From Chloroflexota bacterium (GTDB lineage: Bacteria > Chloroflexota > Anaerolineae > Aggregatilineales > Phototrophicaceae): DNA of 37,802 bases. The notes beneath the pieces were generated by a model. That model was not told the origin of the DNA. It searched no databases and saw nothing but the letters and a program-made list of their open reading frames with translations. Where the stretch lies: positions 1-37,802 of the forward strand of contig WTGN01000073.1 of the NCBI GenBank assembly GCA_011523545.1, given 5' to 3'. The translations under genes were made by a program, and so were the position numbers. Shown here in pieces: positions 24,288-33,613 of the stretch (positions within the stretch are counted from its first letter, which is position 1; every line of letters begins with the position of its first letter).

Positions 24288-24961
24288 AGCGCATGCGTCA
24301 AGACCAGTACCCGCGTGGAATCCGGCAGATCGTCCCGGTTCAGCTCCACTTCCCAATCCGATTGAAAATCGATATCGGCCTCGTTGAAATGATGCAAGAA
24401 GGCGGTGATCCACTGCATATTGCGCGGCTTGTAGCGCAGCGTGCGGAAGTGCATGGGGATGACCAGCTTCGGCCCCACGCGGTCAATCACCTGCTTGAGA
24501 TCCGGCAGCCTGATCGTGGGCACATCCCCGGCCAGCACCAGGAAAACATCCAGCCCTTCGAAGAAGGCGAACTCTTGCTCGATGAAGGGGTTGCCGACAT
24601 CGCCCATGTGTCCGATGCTGATGCCGTCCATCTCCCAGCGGTACATGGCGCATTTGTCCGGCTCGTGGTATGGATGCTCGTACATCTCCGAGGATTCTAT
24701 GCCCTTGAAGACCAGGCCGGCCGCTTCAGTCTCGCCGCCTTGACGCGCGACATCCAACATGTTGATGCGAATGGGATCGCCCAAAATCAAGTCAGAGCGG
24801 TCATGAAAGTCGTCGTTCAAGGACGATGTGAGCACCACATCGGGCGCATCGGGAATGGGCTGATAACCGGATGTCTCGGGCGTATAGGGATCAGTTATGA
24901 CCGATGTGCCGTCGGCGGCGGTAATGATGAATGCCGCGTGTCCATACCATTTGATCTTCAT
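24284..24961 (-). CDS. Metallo-beta-lactamase-fold protein with altered metal motif
   Basis: The 225-aa product has the UlaG/UPF0173-like layout: MKIKWYGHAAFIIT and TDPY at the start, IGHMGD (His118, Asp121) and IPMHFR (His171) later. The usual HxHxDH after strand 4 is replaced by TSSLNDDFHD (45-54), so most ligands of the first metal are missing. It may be a diverged hydrolase binding one metal, or a non-catalytic relative. ATG 24961 comes 2 nt after the stop of the LLM oxidoreductase gene, so the two form an operon. The stop codon lies in a REP-like element. Confidence 0.75.
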   Translation of the reverse strand: MKIKWYGHAAFIITAADGTSVITDPYTPETSGYQPIPDAPDVVLTSSLNDDFHDRSDLILGDPIRINMLDVARQGGETEAAGLVFKGIESSEMYEHPYHEPDKCAMYRWEMDGISIGHMGDVGNPFIEQEFAFFEGLDVFLVLAGDVPTIRLPDLKQVIDRVGPKLVIPMHFRTLRYKPRNMQWITAFLHHFNEADIDFQSDWEVELNRDDLPDSTRVLVLTHAL

Positions 24962-24963
24962 GC

Positions 24964-25881
24964 TCAGGCTCCATTCAACATGGGTATCACTTCTTCGGTG
25001 AACATGCCGATGACGGCTTCATCCGGCGCGCCGATGATATCGATGATGAAGTAGTCACATCCATTTTCGACGAAGGCATTCATCTGCTCGGCGATGTCTT
25101 GCGGACTTCCAACGAAAGAATTCTCGGGCGTCCATTTGTTCTCGCGGGACAGGCCGCGCGCAACCGCCTCGTCTTCCGTCTGGCCTATGGCGACGCGCCC
25201 AAACCAGCTGCAGCGCAACGTGGCCGGATCGCGGTCGATTTCGTCCAGATGGCGCCGCAGGATGTTCTGGCGTTCCAGGTATCGCTCCAGAGGCGAATCG
25301 GGATAATTCCAGATATCGGCGTATTTGGCGGCGTGCTTCATCGTGGTATAGCCGCCGCCACCGACCAGAATTGGAATCTTCGGTTCCGGCTTCGGCTCAC
25401 ACCAGGCCTCCTTGATGCGGTAATGCGCGCCCTCATAGCTGACCTGACCGGGCTCTTCCCACATCTTTTTCAGGATGATCAGCGTCTCTTCCAGCTGCTG
25501 CACGCGAACACTCGGCGACGGGTAGGGATAATCATAGGCGATGTATTCATCTTCTTTCCAGCCGGCGCCGATGCCCATGATGAAGCGGCCGCCGGAGAGC
25601 GCCTGCAGCGAACCCGCCATCAGCGCCAGCAAGGCCGGATTGCGATAGCTCTGCCCCAGGACTATCGGCCCCACCTCAAAATCGGGATAGCGCGCCGCGA
25701 TATAACTTAAGACGGTCCAGGCTTCAAACGTGGGTTGGCCCTCCCACTGAAAATGATCCGTCATCCAAATACTGCGGAAACTCCCCTTCAGTTGCGGCAG
25801 CGTCTTGTCGAGCTCCGACAGGAAGGTCTCGTTCTGCCCCTTTGGCGGCCCGTGCAGCAGGCCCAATCCAAAATCCACCAT
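24964..25881 (-). CDS. LLM-class (F420-type) oxidoreductase
   Basis: This luciferase-like flavin/F420-dependent oxidoreductase (305 aa) shows VDFGLGL at the start, SIWMTDHF around 40, GPIVLGQSYRNPALLA, LSGGRFIMGIGAGWKEDEY near 100-118 and IPILVGGGG around 175. This pattern fits the F420-linked subgroup common in Chloroflexota and actinobacteria. AAGGAG upstream supports ATG 25881 rather than an in-frame extension to 25950. The substrate is unknown. It is co-transcribed with the metallo-beta-lactamase-fold gene. Confidence 0.88.
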   Translation of the reverse strand: MVDFGLGLLHGPPKGQNETFLSELDKTLPQLKGSFRSIWMTDHFQWEGQPTFEAWTVLSYIAARYPDFEVGPIVLGQSYRNPALLALMAGSLQALSGGRFIMGIGAGWKEDEYIAYDYPYPSPSVRVQQLEETLIILKKMWEEPGQVSYEGAHYRIKEAWCEPKPEPKIPILVGGGGYTTMKHAAKYADIWNYPDSPLERYLERQNILRRHLDEIDRDPATLRCSWFGRVAIGQTEDEAVARGLSRENKWTPENSFVGSPQDIAEQMNAFVENGCDYFIIDIIGAPDEAVIGMFTEEVIPMLNGA

Positions 25882-26019
25882 CGAATCACTCCTTGAATCG
25901 CTAGCATCTGGACTATTGTACTGCCATTCGCCGTAAATCTCCGCCTCCAATAATGCGGCGAATGACCGTGGAAGGCGGTAAGATCTATCGCAAAACTATA
26001 AAGATGCAGGAGCACGCCA

Positions 26020-27498
26020 ATGACCAAACCTCCCAATATCCTCTGGTATTGCACCGATCAACAGCGCTTCGACACTATCGCCGCCTTGGGCAATGCGCAT
26101 ATCAACACGCCTAACCTCGACCGCTTCGTCACGGAATCGGCGGTCTTCACCCACGCTTATTGCCAATCGCCGATCTGCAGCCCGAGCCGCGCCAGCTTCC
26201 TCACCGGCATGTATCCCAGCGCGCTTGGCGTCAACGGCAACGGCTTCCGCTGCTTCCCGCGTCACTACGAATCGCGTCTCATCAGCCATGTGCTGCGCAA
26301 CGAGGGCTACGATAGCGGCTTGATCGGCAAGCTGCACCTAGCCAGCGCTTTCCTGCGCCGCGAAGAGCGCGTGGACGACGGCTACGATTATTTTCAGTAC
26401 AGTCACGATCACAAGGGCGGAGCCGAGCCCGGCAACGAATATGTCGAATGGATCAAGGCGCAGGGCATTGATCACAACAGAGTCTTGCGGCCGCGGGGCA
26501 TCGCCTCGCTGTACGATTATCGCAACTCGCATTTGCAGCAGGGCTTCGGCGGCTTGATGGAGCCGACGGCAGAGGCGGACAACGTCCCGCCCCATTTGCA
26601 CCAGACGCATTGGTGCAGCGAGAAAGCGATTGAATTCATTGGTCGCAACCGCGAGCCGGACAAACCCTGGCTGCTCAGCATCAATCCCTTCGATCCACAT
26701 CCGCCTTTTGACGCCCCCTACGAATACTACCGACGCTATGACCCGGACAGCTTGCCCGGCGCTCACTTTGAAGCGAGCGACATCGCCCAGCAACGCCGGC
26801 TGGAAGCGGCCGATATCGACTTCCAAAATCGCGCGCGGCGCCCGGAAGAATTCCAGCACAAGCAGATCCAAGCCTCCTACTACGCCATGATTGAATTTCT
26901 CGACGAAGAATTCGGCCGGCTTCTGAATCAACTGGACGCGACCGGCCAACGCGAGAACACCATCATCATCTTCATGAGCGATCATGGCGAGATGCTGGGC
27001 GATCACGGGCTTGTGCTCAAGGGCTGCCGCTTTTACGAAGGCTTGGCGCGCGTGCCGCTGATGATCTCCTGGCCCGGGCATATCAAGGCTCAGGTTTCCG
27101 ACGCGCTTATCGAGCTCGTTGATATCGCGCCGACGCTGTATGAACTGCTTGGCATGGAGGTGCCGCCTTGGGTGCAGGGGCGCTCGGCCGCGGCGCTGCT
27201 GGCCGGGGATGCGCTGTCGCCGCCGCACCGCGAGTTCGTCCGCGCCGAGCATTACGCCGCCACCAACTTCCCCGACAAGACCCACGCCACAATGTACCGC
27301 GACCGCCGCTGGAAGCTGGTGGTCTATCATCAAAAAAACATCTGCGAACTTTATGACCTGGAGAATGACCCCTGGGAGCACAATGATCTATCGGAAGACC
27401 CGGATTACGCCGCTGTAAAATGGGATCTGATGCGCCGCAGCTATGACGCCACGGTCTACGCCCATCCGGTTCAGACGGATGAATACGGTCCATTTTGA
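26020..27498 (+). CDS. Sulfatase, C-S-P-S-R maturation motif
   Basis: This sulfatase (492 aa) keeps the standard formylglycine motif: CSPSR at residues 53-57 then ASFLTG. Metal ligands are Asp13 (CTDQQRFD) and SDHGEMLGDHG near 320. The KG.RFYEGLARVPL element after it matches choline-sulfatase-like and polysaccharide sulfatases. AGGAG 7 nt upstream fixes ATG 26020. No signal peptide is seen. It is a paralogue of the sulfatase at 10807, which has a CxAxR motif. An alpha/beta hydrolase gene follows. Confidence 0.88.
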   Translation: MTKPPNILWYCTDQQRFDTIAALGNAHINTPNLDRFVTESAVFTHAYCQSPICSPSRASFLTGMYPSALGVNGNGFRCFPRHYESRLISHVLRNEGYDSGLIGKLHLASAFLRREERVDDGYDYFQYSHDHKGGAEPGNEYVEWIKAQGIDHNRVLRPRGIASLYDYRNSHLQQGFGGLMEPTAEADNVPPHLHQTHWCSEKAIEFIGRNREPDKPWLLSINPFDPHPPFDAPYEYYRRYDPDSLPGAHFEASDIAQQRRLEAADIDFQNRARRPEEFQHKQIQASYYAMIEFLDEEFGRLLNQLDATGQRENTIIIFMSDHGEMLGDHGLVLKGCRFYEGLARVPLMISWPGHIKAQVSDALIELVDIAPTLYELLGMEVPPWVQGRSAAALLAGDALSPPHREFVRAEHYAATNFPDKTHATMYRDRRWKLVVYHQKNICELYDLENDPWEHNDLSEDPDYAAVKWDLMRRSYDATVYAHPVQTDEYGPF

Positions 27499-27574
27499 TT
27501 GCGGTATTGGCAAGCCCCGCATTGCTGCGCTACAGTGCCCTTGTCCGCCGTAAACAGTGAAAGGAAGCCCCACC

Positions 27575-28633
27575 ATGTCCATTGCAACACTGCCCGGCAT
27601 CACCGCTGCAACAGTCGCGACAACGCGTCTCACGACGCGCGTCCTCTCCGCCGGCGACGAAAACGGGACGCCCGTCATTTTCATACACGGAAACTTGACC
27701 TCGGCTACATTTTGGGAAGAGACGATGCTGGCCATGCCCGCCGGTTTCCGCAGCATTGCGCTGGATCAACGCGGCTTCGGCGAGGCTGACCCGGCTGCGG
27801 CCGTCGATGGCTCGCGCGGTCTGGCCGATATGTCAGACGATGTACTCGCCCTGCTGGACGCGCTGGGCATCGACAAGGCACATGTGGTCGGCCATTCCAT
27901 GGGCGGCGGCGTCCTCTGGCGGCTGCTGATGGATGCGCCCGAACGCCTCTTGAGCGCTGTATTGGTCGCGCCGGTTTCGCCCTATGGCTTCGGAGGGACA
28001 AAAGACGCCGAGGGGACGCTCTGCGCGCCCGATGCAGCCGGCTCCGGCGGCGGCGTCGCCAACCCGCAATACACGCAGATGCTGCGAGACGGCGAACGCG
28101 GCGACGGCGAGATGACGCCGCGCCATGTGATGAACAACTTCTATTGGAAGCCGCCCTACACATCAGAACGCGAAGAAGACCTGCTGACGTCCGTGCTGCA
28201 AACGCATACTGGCGAGCGCGATTACCCGGGCGACTCGACCGCGTCGGAGAATTGGCCCGCCGTCGCGCCTGGTCGCTGGGGCGTGCTCAATGGCATGGCG
28301 CCCAATAATCAACCCGATGCGCGCCGGCTCGACGCCATCGAGCCCAAGCCGCCCTTGCTCTGGCTGCGCGGCGACAGCGATCAAGTCATCGCCGATATGT
28401 CCATGTTTGACCTGGCGACCTTCGGCAAGCTCGGCGTCGTACCCGGCTGGCCCGGCGACGAAGTCTGCCCGCCCCAGCCCATGATCGCGCAGACGCGGCA
28501 GGTGCTGGACAATTATGCAGCGGCCGGCGGAAGCGTGGAAGAGATCGTAATAGAAGATTGCGGTCATACGCCCTTCATCGAAAAAGCGGCCGAATTCAAC
28601 GCGGCCTTGCATGCGTTCCTGGGCGGGCGCTGA
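27575..28633 (+). CDS. Alpha/beta hydrolase
   Basis: This alpha/beta hydrolase-fold enzyme (352 aa) has the oxyanion motif HGN at 38-40, DQRGFGEADP at 64-73, nucleophile Ser108 in VGHSMGG, a likely acid in LRGDSDQVI near 270 and the catalytic His in EDCGHTPF near 330. AAGGAAG lies 8 nt before ATG 27575; a GTG at 27557 is in frame but overlaps this site. Specificity cannot be read; esterase or haloalkane-dehalogenase-like activities are possible. It follows the sulfatase by 76 bp. Confidence 0.88.
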   Translation: MSIATLPGITAATVATTRLTTRVLSAGDENGTPVIFIHGNLTSATFWEETMLAMPAGFRSIALDQRGFGEADPAAAVDGSRGLADMSDDVLALLDALGIDKAHVVGHSMGGGVLWRLLMDAPERLLSAVLVAPVSPYGFGGTKDAEGTLCAPDAAGSGGGVANPQYTQMLRDGERGDGEMTPRHVMNNFYWKPPYTSEREEDLLTSVLQTHTGERDYPGDSTASENWPAVAPGRWGVLNGMAPNNQPDARRLDAIEPKPPLLWLRGDSDQVIADMSMFDLATFGKLGVVPGWPGDEVCPPQPMIAQTRQVLDNYAAAGGSVEEIVIEDCGHTPFIEKAAEFNAALHAFLGGR

Positions 28634-28733
28634 AACGCGCGTTAGTTTGCGCCCTGGCTGCCTGCGCGCTATATTTGGGCAAAGCAGCACAAAGTCGATA
28701 CAGCGAAGACTCAAGCAATGACAGGAGATTCTC

Positions 28734-30197
28734 ATGTTCAAACGGTTACTTCTTGCATCGCTCTTCATCATCGTTTTCGGCGCAATTGCCGGGCAGGCGC
28801 AGGATGATATCACCATTTTCGCTACCGTCGGCGCCTACTATCCCGATGAGCCGACGGAGAACAATCCCAATCCGCCGGCTATGATGAATGAGATTGTCGC
28901 CGAATACGAGGCGGCCAATCCGGGCGTCAATATCGAACTGGTTGATGTGCCGTCCAATATCTCGGGCGATCAATGGCGCAGCACCGTCTTCAACGGCCAG
29001 AACGAACCGCATATCATCGTCAACAATTACATCCGCGTCTGGCAGGAACAAGGCAACGACTGGTATGTGCCGCTCAATGATTACATCGAGGCGCCGAATC
29101 CTCACATTCCCGAAGGGACGCCGGGGCACGAACGCTGGGCGGACAGCATCCCCGATGTCGTCTGGAACGCCACCTACCATACCGGCAGCGGCAATCAATA
29201 TGTCGTGACGGTCAACGCTGTCGCCGTTGGTTTCTATTACAACATCGACATGCTGGAAGCGGCTGGCATCGATACCGAATTCGACATTTCCTATTCGCTC
29301 TGGGAAGATTGGGAGACGATGATCGCCGAGATGGGCGCAGTGGCCGAGGCTGGATTCGAACCCTTGGCTATGAGCATGTCCACAGCCTCGCCCTACACCT
29401 ACAACTGGTTCGATGGCACCAGCCTGACCAGCATGTACATCGACCATATCGAGAGTTGGTGGGAGCCGGGCGCCAGCTGGCACGCGCTCAACCAGCGCGA
29501 ATTCGCCTGCGCCATTCAGAACGGCTTGATCAGCGCCCATGACGATGCCTTCGCCGACTGGCTGGGGCTGTTGGCTGATTTCGAACCGATGTGGGTAGAC
29601 GGCTACGCCACCATGACCTGGGACGAAGCCTATCGCCTCTTCATCACCGGCGAGGTGCCCTTCCTACTTGGCAACGCCGCCAGCCAGACGCTGAATGTAA
29701 CGCGCGATGCCGACTTCAACTGGGGCATCAGTTACTTCCCGCCAGTCACCGAAACTACCAGCGCGCATGCCGCCAACAACGAGAGCGCCTATCTGGTCGG
29801 TGGCTTCACCGCCGGCTTCACCGTGACCGACCGCGCCCGGCGGGAAGGCATCGAAGAGCAGGTCGTCGACTTCCTCATGTACATGACTGCCCAGCCGCAA
29901 TGGGGCCGTGTCGTCACCGATTCGCCGCGCAGCATTCCGACGCAGTTTGGTCTGGATGTGCCCGATGCCTTGAAGCCGACGGTGGCCTTCCTTGAGTTGC
30001 CGATTCGCGCGCTGAAGGATCCGGACCCGCGCCTAAGCCGCCGTTACGGCGAAGATCATCGCCGCCTAATGCAGGAATACTTCACCGATCAGATCGATCT
30101 GGAAACGCTGATCGCCGAAGAAGACCGCCTGATGACGCGGGAAGCGCGCGTCGTCATCGCCGAGAACGAATGGACCTGCGACTTCCAGATGGAGTAG
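28734..30197 (+). CDS. Carbohydrate ABC transporter substrate-binding protein (family 1)
   Basis: This secreted sugar receptor (487 aa) has a Sec signal peptide (MFKRLLLASLFIIVFGAIAGQA) and the periplasmic-binding-protein family 1 layout: IVAEYEAANPGVNIELV near 50-65, VNAVAVGFYYNIDMLEAAGI around 160-180 and ATMTWDEAYRLFITGEVPF near 290-310. AGGAG supports ATG 28734. Two permease genes follow after a gap with paired REP-like elements, a layout that lets the binding protein be made in excess. Confidence 0.88.
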   Translation: MFKRLLLASLFIIVFGAIAGQAQDDITIFATVGAYYPDEPTENNPNPPAMMNEIVAEYEAANPGVNIELVDVPSNISGDQWRSTVFNGQNEPHIIVNNYIRVWQEQGNDWYVPLNDYIEAPNPHIPEGTPGHERWADSIPDVVWNATYHTGSGNQYVVTVNAVAVGFYYNIDMLEAAGIDTEFDISYSLWEDWETMIAEMGAVAEAGFEPLAMSMSTASPYTYNWFDGTSLTSMYIDHIESWWEPGASWHALNQREFACAIQNGLISAHDDAFADWLGLLADFEPMWVDGYATMTWDEAYRLFITGEVPFLLGNAASQTLNVTRDADFNWGISYFPPVTETTSAHAANNESAYLVGGFTAGFTVTDRARREGIEEQVVDFLMYMTAQPQWGRVVTDSPRSIPTQFGLDVPDALKPTVAFLELPIRALKDPDPRLSRRYGEDHRRLMQEYFTDQIDLETLIAEEDRLMTREARVVIAENEWTCDFQME

Positions 30198-30223
30198 GTC
30201 CGGCCGATTTCCGATTCACACAA

Positions 30224-30299
30224 CGGGCGAGTCAACGACTCGCCCCTACATGCGCCCCAAAGTATCCAAATTCGTAGGGACGACCCGTCGGGTCGCCCG
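30224..30299. repeat. Opposed pair of REP-like elements between binding protein and permease genes
   Basis: CGGGCGAGTCAACGACTCGCCCCTAC at 30224-30249 faces GTAGGGACGACCCGTCGGGTCGCCCG at 30274-30299. They lie in the 125-bp gap after the sugar-binding protein gene, where stem-loops could protect its mRNA. Confidence 0.8.
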
Positions 30300-30322
30300 T
30301 ACAACTACGTTCGATTCTGCTG

Positions 30323-31270
30323 ATGCTTAGACGTCTTTCCACAAGCCCGTCCCTGAGGGTTAGCAAACGCGCGAGCCAAAGTCCGCTGCCGATGCGCGTC
30401 TGGCGGGCGAGGTGGCTTTACCTGGCGCTGTTGATTCCAGTCGCGATGCTGCTAATTTTTGAGTGGCTGCCGGCCTTTAGCGCGCTCTACAACTCGCTCT
30501 ATATTTGGAATGGCGGCAAGGTCCATTTCTATGTCGGGCTGGAGCATTATGAGCGCATGCTCAGCGACCGCACCTTCCGCGTCGCCATCACAAATCTGCT
30601 CGGCTTTGTCTTCTTCCGCGTCATCATGCAGACGGTGCTGCCTTTCTTCGCCGCTGAGATGATCGTCAACCTGCGCAGCGCCCGCTGGTCCTACTGGTGG
30701 AAGATCATCTTCGTCTTCCCGATGGTGGTGCCGACCATCCTCAACTACCTGATCTGGCGCTTCATCTACAACCCGCAGGTCGGCTTGCTCAACGAAAGCT
30801 TGAAGCTGATCGGCCTGGACGAATACACCCATGCCTGGCTGGGCGACCCGAACACGGTGATGTGGGCGCTGGCCTTCGTGCGCTTTCCCTGGCTGCCCAC
30901 CTTGCAATTCCTCATCATTCTGGGCGGCTTGCAGACGATCCCGCAAGAAGTGCACGAGAGCGCGGCCATCGACGGCGCTGGTTTCTGGCGGCGGCTCTTC
31001 TATATCGATATTCCCATGACCAAGCGGCAGATCACGCTGGCGATGATCTTGACGATGCTTTTCATGACGCAGCGCTTCGACCTCTTCCTGGTGATGACCG
31101 ATGGCGGTCCCGGCTATAGCAGCATGGTCCCCGCCCTGCAACTCTATCAGTCGGCTTTCCACTTTCTGGAGTTCGGCTACGCATCAGCCATCGGCGTCGT
31201 GTTATTCGTCGCCATGCTCGCCTTGACCATCATCAACCTGCGCGTCTCCGCCGGCGCGACAAATCAATAG
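30323..31270 (+). CDS. Sugar ABC transporter permease, MalF/UgpA type
   Basis: This membrane subunit (315 aa) has about six helices, beginning LYLALLIPVAMLLIFEWLPA, and an EAA loop EVHESAAIDGAGFWRRLFYI near residues 210-230 for docking to an ATPase. The ribosome site for ATG 30323 is weak; ATG 30392 (MRVWRARW) is a possible alternative. It pairs with the next permease, 9 nt downstream. No ATPase gene is present in this operon. Confidence 0.9.
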   Translation: MLRRLSTSPSLRVSKRASQSPLPMRVWRARWLYLALLIPVAMLLIFEWLPAFSALYNSLYIWNGGKVHFYVGLEHYERMLSDRTFRVAITNLLGFVFFRVIMQTVLPFFAAEMIVNLRSARWSYWWKIIFVFPMVVPTILNYLIWRFIYNPQVGLLNESLKLIGLDEYTHAWLGDPNTVMWALAFVRFPWLPTLQFLIILGGLQTIPQEVHESAAIDGAGFWRRLFYIDIPMTKRQITLAMILTMLFMTQRFDLFLVMTDGGPGYSSMVPALQLYQSAFHFLEFGYASAIGVVLFVAMLALTIINLRVSAGATNQ

Positions 31271-31279
31271 GATGGGCGC

Positions 31280-32122
31280 ATGATCGTTAAACCGCGCAAA
31301 CGCCTCCGCATCGCCAACCACGACCTGCCCTTTCAACTGGTGCTGATCGCCTTTGGCATCGTGACCTTCTTTCCGCTGGTGCTGGTGGTCATCACCTCAT
31401 TTAAGAGCAATACGCAGTTCTATCACAATTTCTGGCTGCCGGAGCTGCCCCTGCACACGGGCAATTACACTTCGGCCTTCCGCATCATCTGGCGTTACAT
31501 CGTCAACAGCGTGCTCTATTCCGGCTCGACCATCTGCCTCATCGCTTGCATCGCCTCGGTCGCCGGTTATGTCTTCGCCCGTTTCAATTTCCCCTTTAAG
31601 ACGGCTCTTTTTCTAGGTTTCATCACCTTGATCATGGTGCCGGGCGTTTTGACGCTGGCGCCGCGCTTCGTATTGGTGCGCGATCTGGGCTTGGTCAACA
31701 CGCCATACGCCTTGATTTCCGTTTGGGTCAGCGGCGGGCTGGTGCTCTCGACCTGGCTGATGCGCAGTTATTTTGAGTCGCTGCCGCAAGAGCTCTTTGA
31801 CGCCGCTTACGTCGACGGCGCCGCTGAATGGCAGGTCTTCATTTACGTCTCGGTGCCGCTCGCCCGCCCGATGATTGCGACTGTGGCGATGACGACGCTG
31901 ATCAGCAGTTGGAATGATCTCATCTGGCCCCTGGTTACAATCACGGACAAGGACAAGATGCCGCTGGCGATGGGGCTGATGCAATTCTCGTCGGATTTCG
32001 AGACCGACTGGGGCACGCTCTTCGCCGGCTACGTCATCTCGTCGATTCCGCTGCTTTGCGTCTTCGCCGTGGCGATGCGCCAGTTTATCAGCGGCTTGAC
32101 CAGCGGATCGATCAAGGCTTGA
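31280..32122 (+). CDS. Sugar ABC transporter permease, MalG/UgpE type
   Basis: This second channel subunit (280 aa) opens with a helix and FPLVLVVITSFKSNTQF, typical of MalG-class permeases. Its EAA loop is ELFDAAYVDGAAEWQVFIYV near 175-195, followed by SSWNDLIWPLV. GGATGGG upstream supports ATG 31280. It closes the first sugar importer operon. Confidence 0.92.
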   Translation: MIVKPRKRLRIANHDLPFQLVLIAFGIVTFFPLVLVVITSFKSNTQFYHNFWLPELPLHTGNYTSAFRIIWRYIVNSVLYSGSTICLIACIASVAGYVFARFNFPFKTALFLGFITLIMVPGVLTLAPRFVLVRDLGLVNTPYALISVWVSGGLVLSTWLMRSYFESLPQELFDAAYVDGAAEWQVFIYVSVPLARPMIATVAMTTLISSWNDLIWPLVTITDKDKMPLAMGLMQFSSDFETDWGTLFAGYVISSIPLLCVFAVAMRQFISGLTSGSIKA

Positions 32123-32135
32123 GGCGATAGCGGAT

Positions 32136-32165
32136 TTGCATTGGCCAGGTTGGCAACGTTACAAT
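32136..32165 (+). promoter_or_regulatory. Candidate promoter of the second sugar importer
   Basis: TTGCAT (32136-32141) and TACAAT (32160-32165) are 18 nt apart and start 14 bp after the preceding permease stop. Transcription would begin near 32172, about 96 nt before the binding protein gene. Confidence 0.4.
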
Positions 32166-32267
32166 CAAACGGGTTGCGGGCGCGCTCGAATCGTTCTCCA
32201 TTGGAGCGACGCTTGGGCGCGGCGCAGAGATCGACTCTATTCTGTTAGTCACCATAGGGAGATTGTC

Positions 32268-33533
32268 ATGAAAAAGCTGAAAGTCTTACTGCTGTTATTG
32301 GTTGGTCTAATGCTGTTCAGCGCGGTGGCGCCGGTGGCGGCGCAGGAGCTTGAGCTCTGGGCATTCGTCAACACGCACGCGCGCTGGTTCCGCGAGCAAG
32401 CGGAACGCTACGCCGACGAGGTCAATCCGGACTTCTCGCTCAATGTGATCGAAATCGCTTATGGCGATTTGCACGACAGGCTGCTGATTTCGATTCAGTC
32501 GGGCGGCGTCGGCGCGCCCGATATCGCCGATGTTGAGCAGGGGCGCTTCGGCAGCTTTTTGCGCGGTGGCGGCGATCCGGGTTTCATCGAGTTGAACGCC
32601 CTGCTGGACGAAGGCGGACATACCGAGAATCTGGTCGCGACGCGGCAAGCCCTCTATACATCCATGGGCTCAGTCTACGGCATTGAACATGCCTTGACGC
32701 CGGTCGTGCTCTACTATCGCGCTGATATCTGGGAGGGCGCTGGCTTTGACCCGCAAGAGTTTGTCACCTGGGACGACTTCGTTGAGGCGGGCCGCGCCAT
32801 CGTCGCCGAGAACCCGGATGTCATTCCGCTGCATATTCACGGTGGCTTGCATGAGCTGCTTTTGCGGCAGCAGGGGCACGACTATTTCAACGCCGATGGC
32901 GACGTCACGATTGATTCCGCCGAATCCATCGCGCTGATGGATTGGCTGTTGGCGCTGAAGGACGAAGGCGTGGCTGGGGATCCGCCGACGGGCGACGCGC
33001 TCTGGGCCGCCTTCAAGGATGGCACGCTGATCTCCATGGTCGGCGCCGACTGGTATGGCGGTTTCTTCAAAGATAACGCGCCTGAGCTCAGCGGCAAGTG
33101 GAAAGCGGCGCCCCTGCCGGCATTTGAAGAAGGCGGACGGCGCACCAGCGTCTGGGGCGGTACCGGCGCCATGGTGGTCAAGACCAGCGACCACGTCGAA
33201 GAAGCGCTTAGCTTTCTCGAATTCTCCATGCTATCCATTGAAGGCAACGTGCGCCGCTTCGAGCTGACCACGCTTTGGCCGCCTTACATTCCGGCGATGG
33301 CAAACGAGCGCCTGCACGCCGCGGATGAATATTTTTCGGGCCAGGACCTGGGCGCGCTCTTCAGCGACGTCGGACCGGAGGCGCCGCCGCAATGGCAGAG
33401 CCCCTTCCGTTCGCAGTTGAACGGCTTGCGAACAGCCGCCTGGCAAGACGTCATCGATGGCAACCGCAGTCCGGAAGAGGTCTTCACCGAAATCGCCGAC
33501 ACCATCCGCGACGAGATGGAATTCGATAGTTAG
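32268..33533 (+). CDS. Carbohydrate ABC transporter substrate-binding protein (family 1)
   Basis: This is a secreted sugar receptor (421 aa). The signal peptide MKKLKVLLLLLVGLMLFSA ends near VAAQELELWAF. Family features include PDIADVEQGRFG, a YYRADIWEGAGFDP segment near 150 and VWGGTGAMVVKTSD near 295-308. AGGGAGA 6 nt upstream fixes ATG 32268; in-frame sequence back to 32136 holds the promoter. It resembles the receptor at 36477 (both have NVVLW/ELWAF starts and GGTG motifs), suggesting related sugars. Confidence 0.9.
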   Translation: MKKLKVLLLLLVGLMLFSAVAPVAAQELELWAFVNTHARWFREQAERYADEVNPDFSLNVIEIAYGDLHDRLLISIQSGGVGAPDIADVEQGRFGSFLRGGGDPGFIELNALLDEGGHTENLVATRQALYTSMGSVYGIEHALTPVVLYYRADIWEGAGFDPQEFVTWDDFVEAGRAIVAENPDVIPLHIHGGLHELLLRQQGHDYFNADGDVTIDSAESIALMDWLLALKDEGVAGDPPTGDALWAAFKDGTLISMVGADWYGGFFKDNAPELSGKWKAAPLPAFEEGGRRTSVWGGTGAMVVKTSDHVEEALSFLEFSMLSIEGNVRRFELTTLWPPYIPAMANERLHAADEYFSGQDLGALFSDVGPEAPPQWQSPFRSQLNGLRTAAWQDVIDGNRSPEEVFTEIADTIRDEMEFDS

Positions 33534-33550
33534 ATCAGCTTCATCCATGT

Positions 33551-33580
33551 GGTGGCGGGCGGAAGCTCGCCACCGCATTT
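33551..33580 (+). terminator. Hairpin with T-run after a binding protein gene
   Basis: GGTGGCGGGC and GCTCGCCACC (33551-33560 and 33565-33574, one G-T pair) enclose a GGAA loop and are followed by GCATTTTC. It lies between the binding protein and its permeases and probably works as a partial terminator that favours binding protein mRNA. Confidence 0.55.
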
Positions 33581-33613
33581 TCTTGCCCCTTCGAGACATT
33601 CTGAGAACCGACC

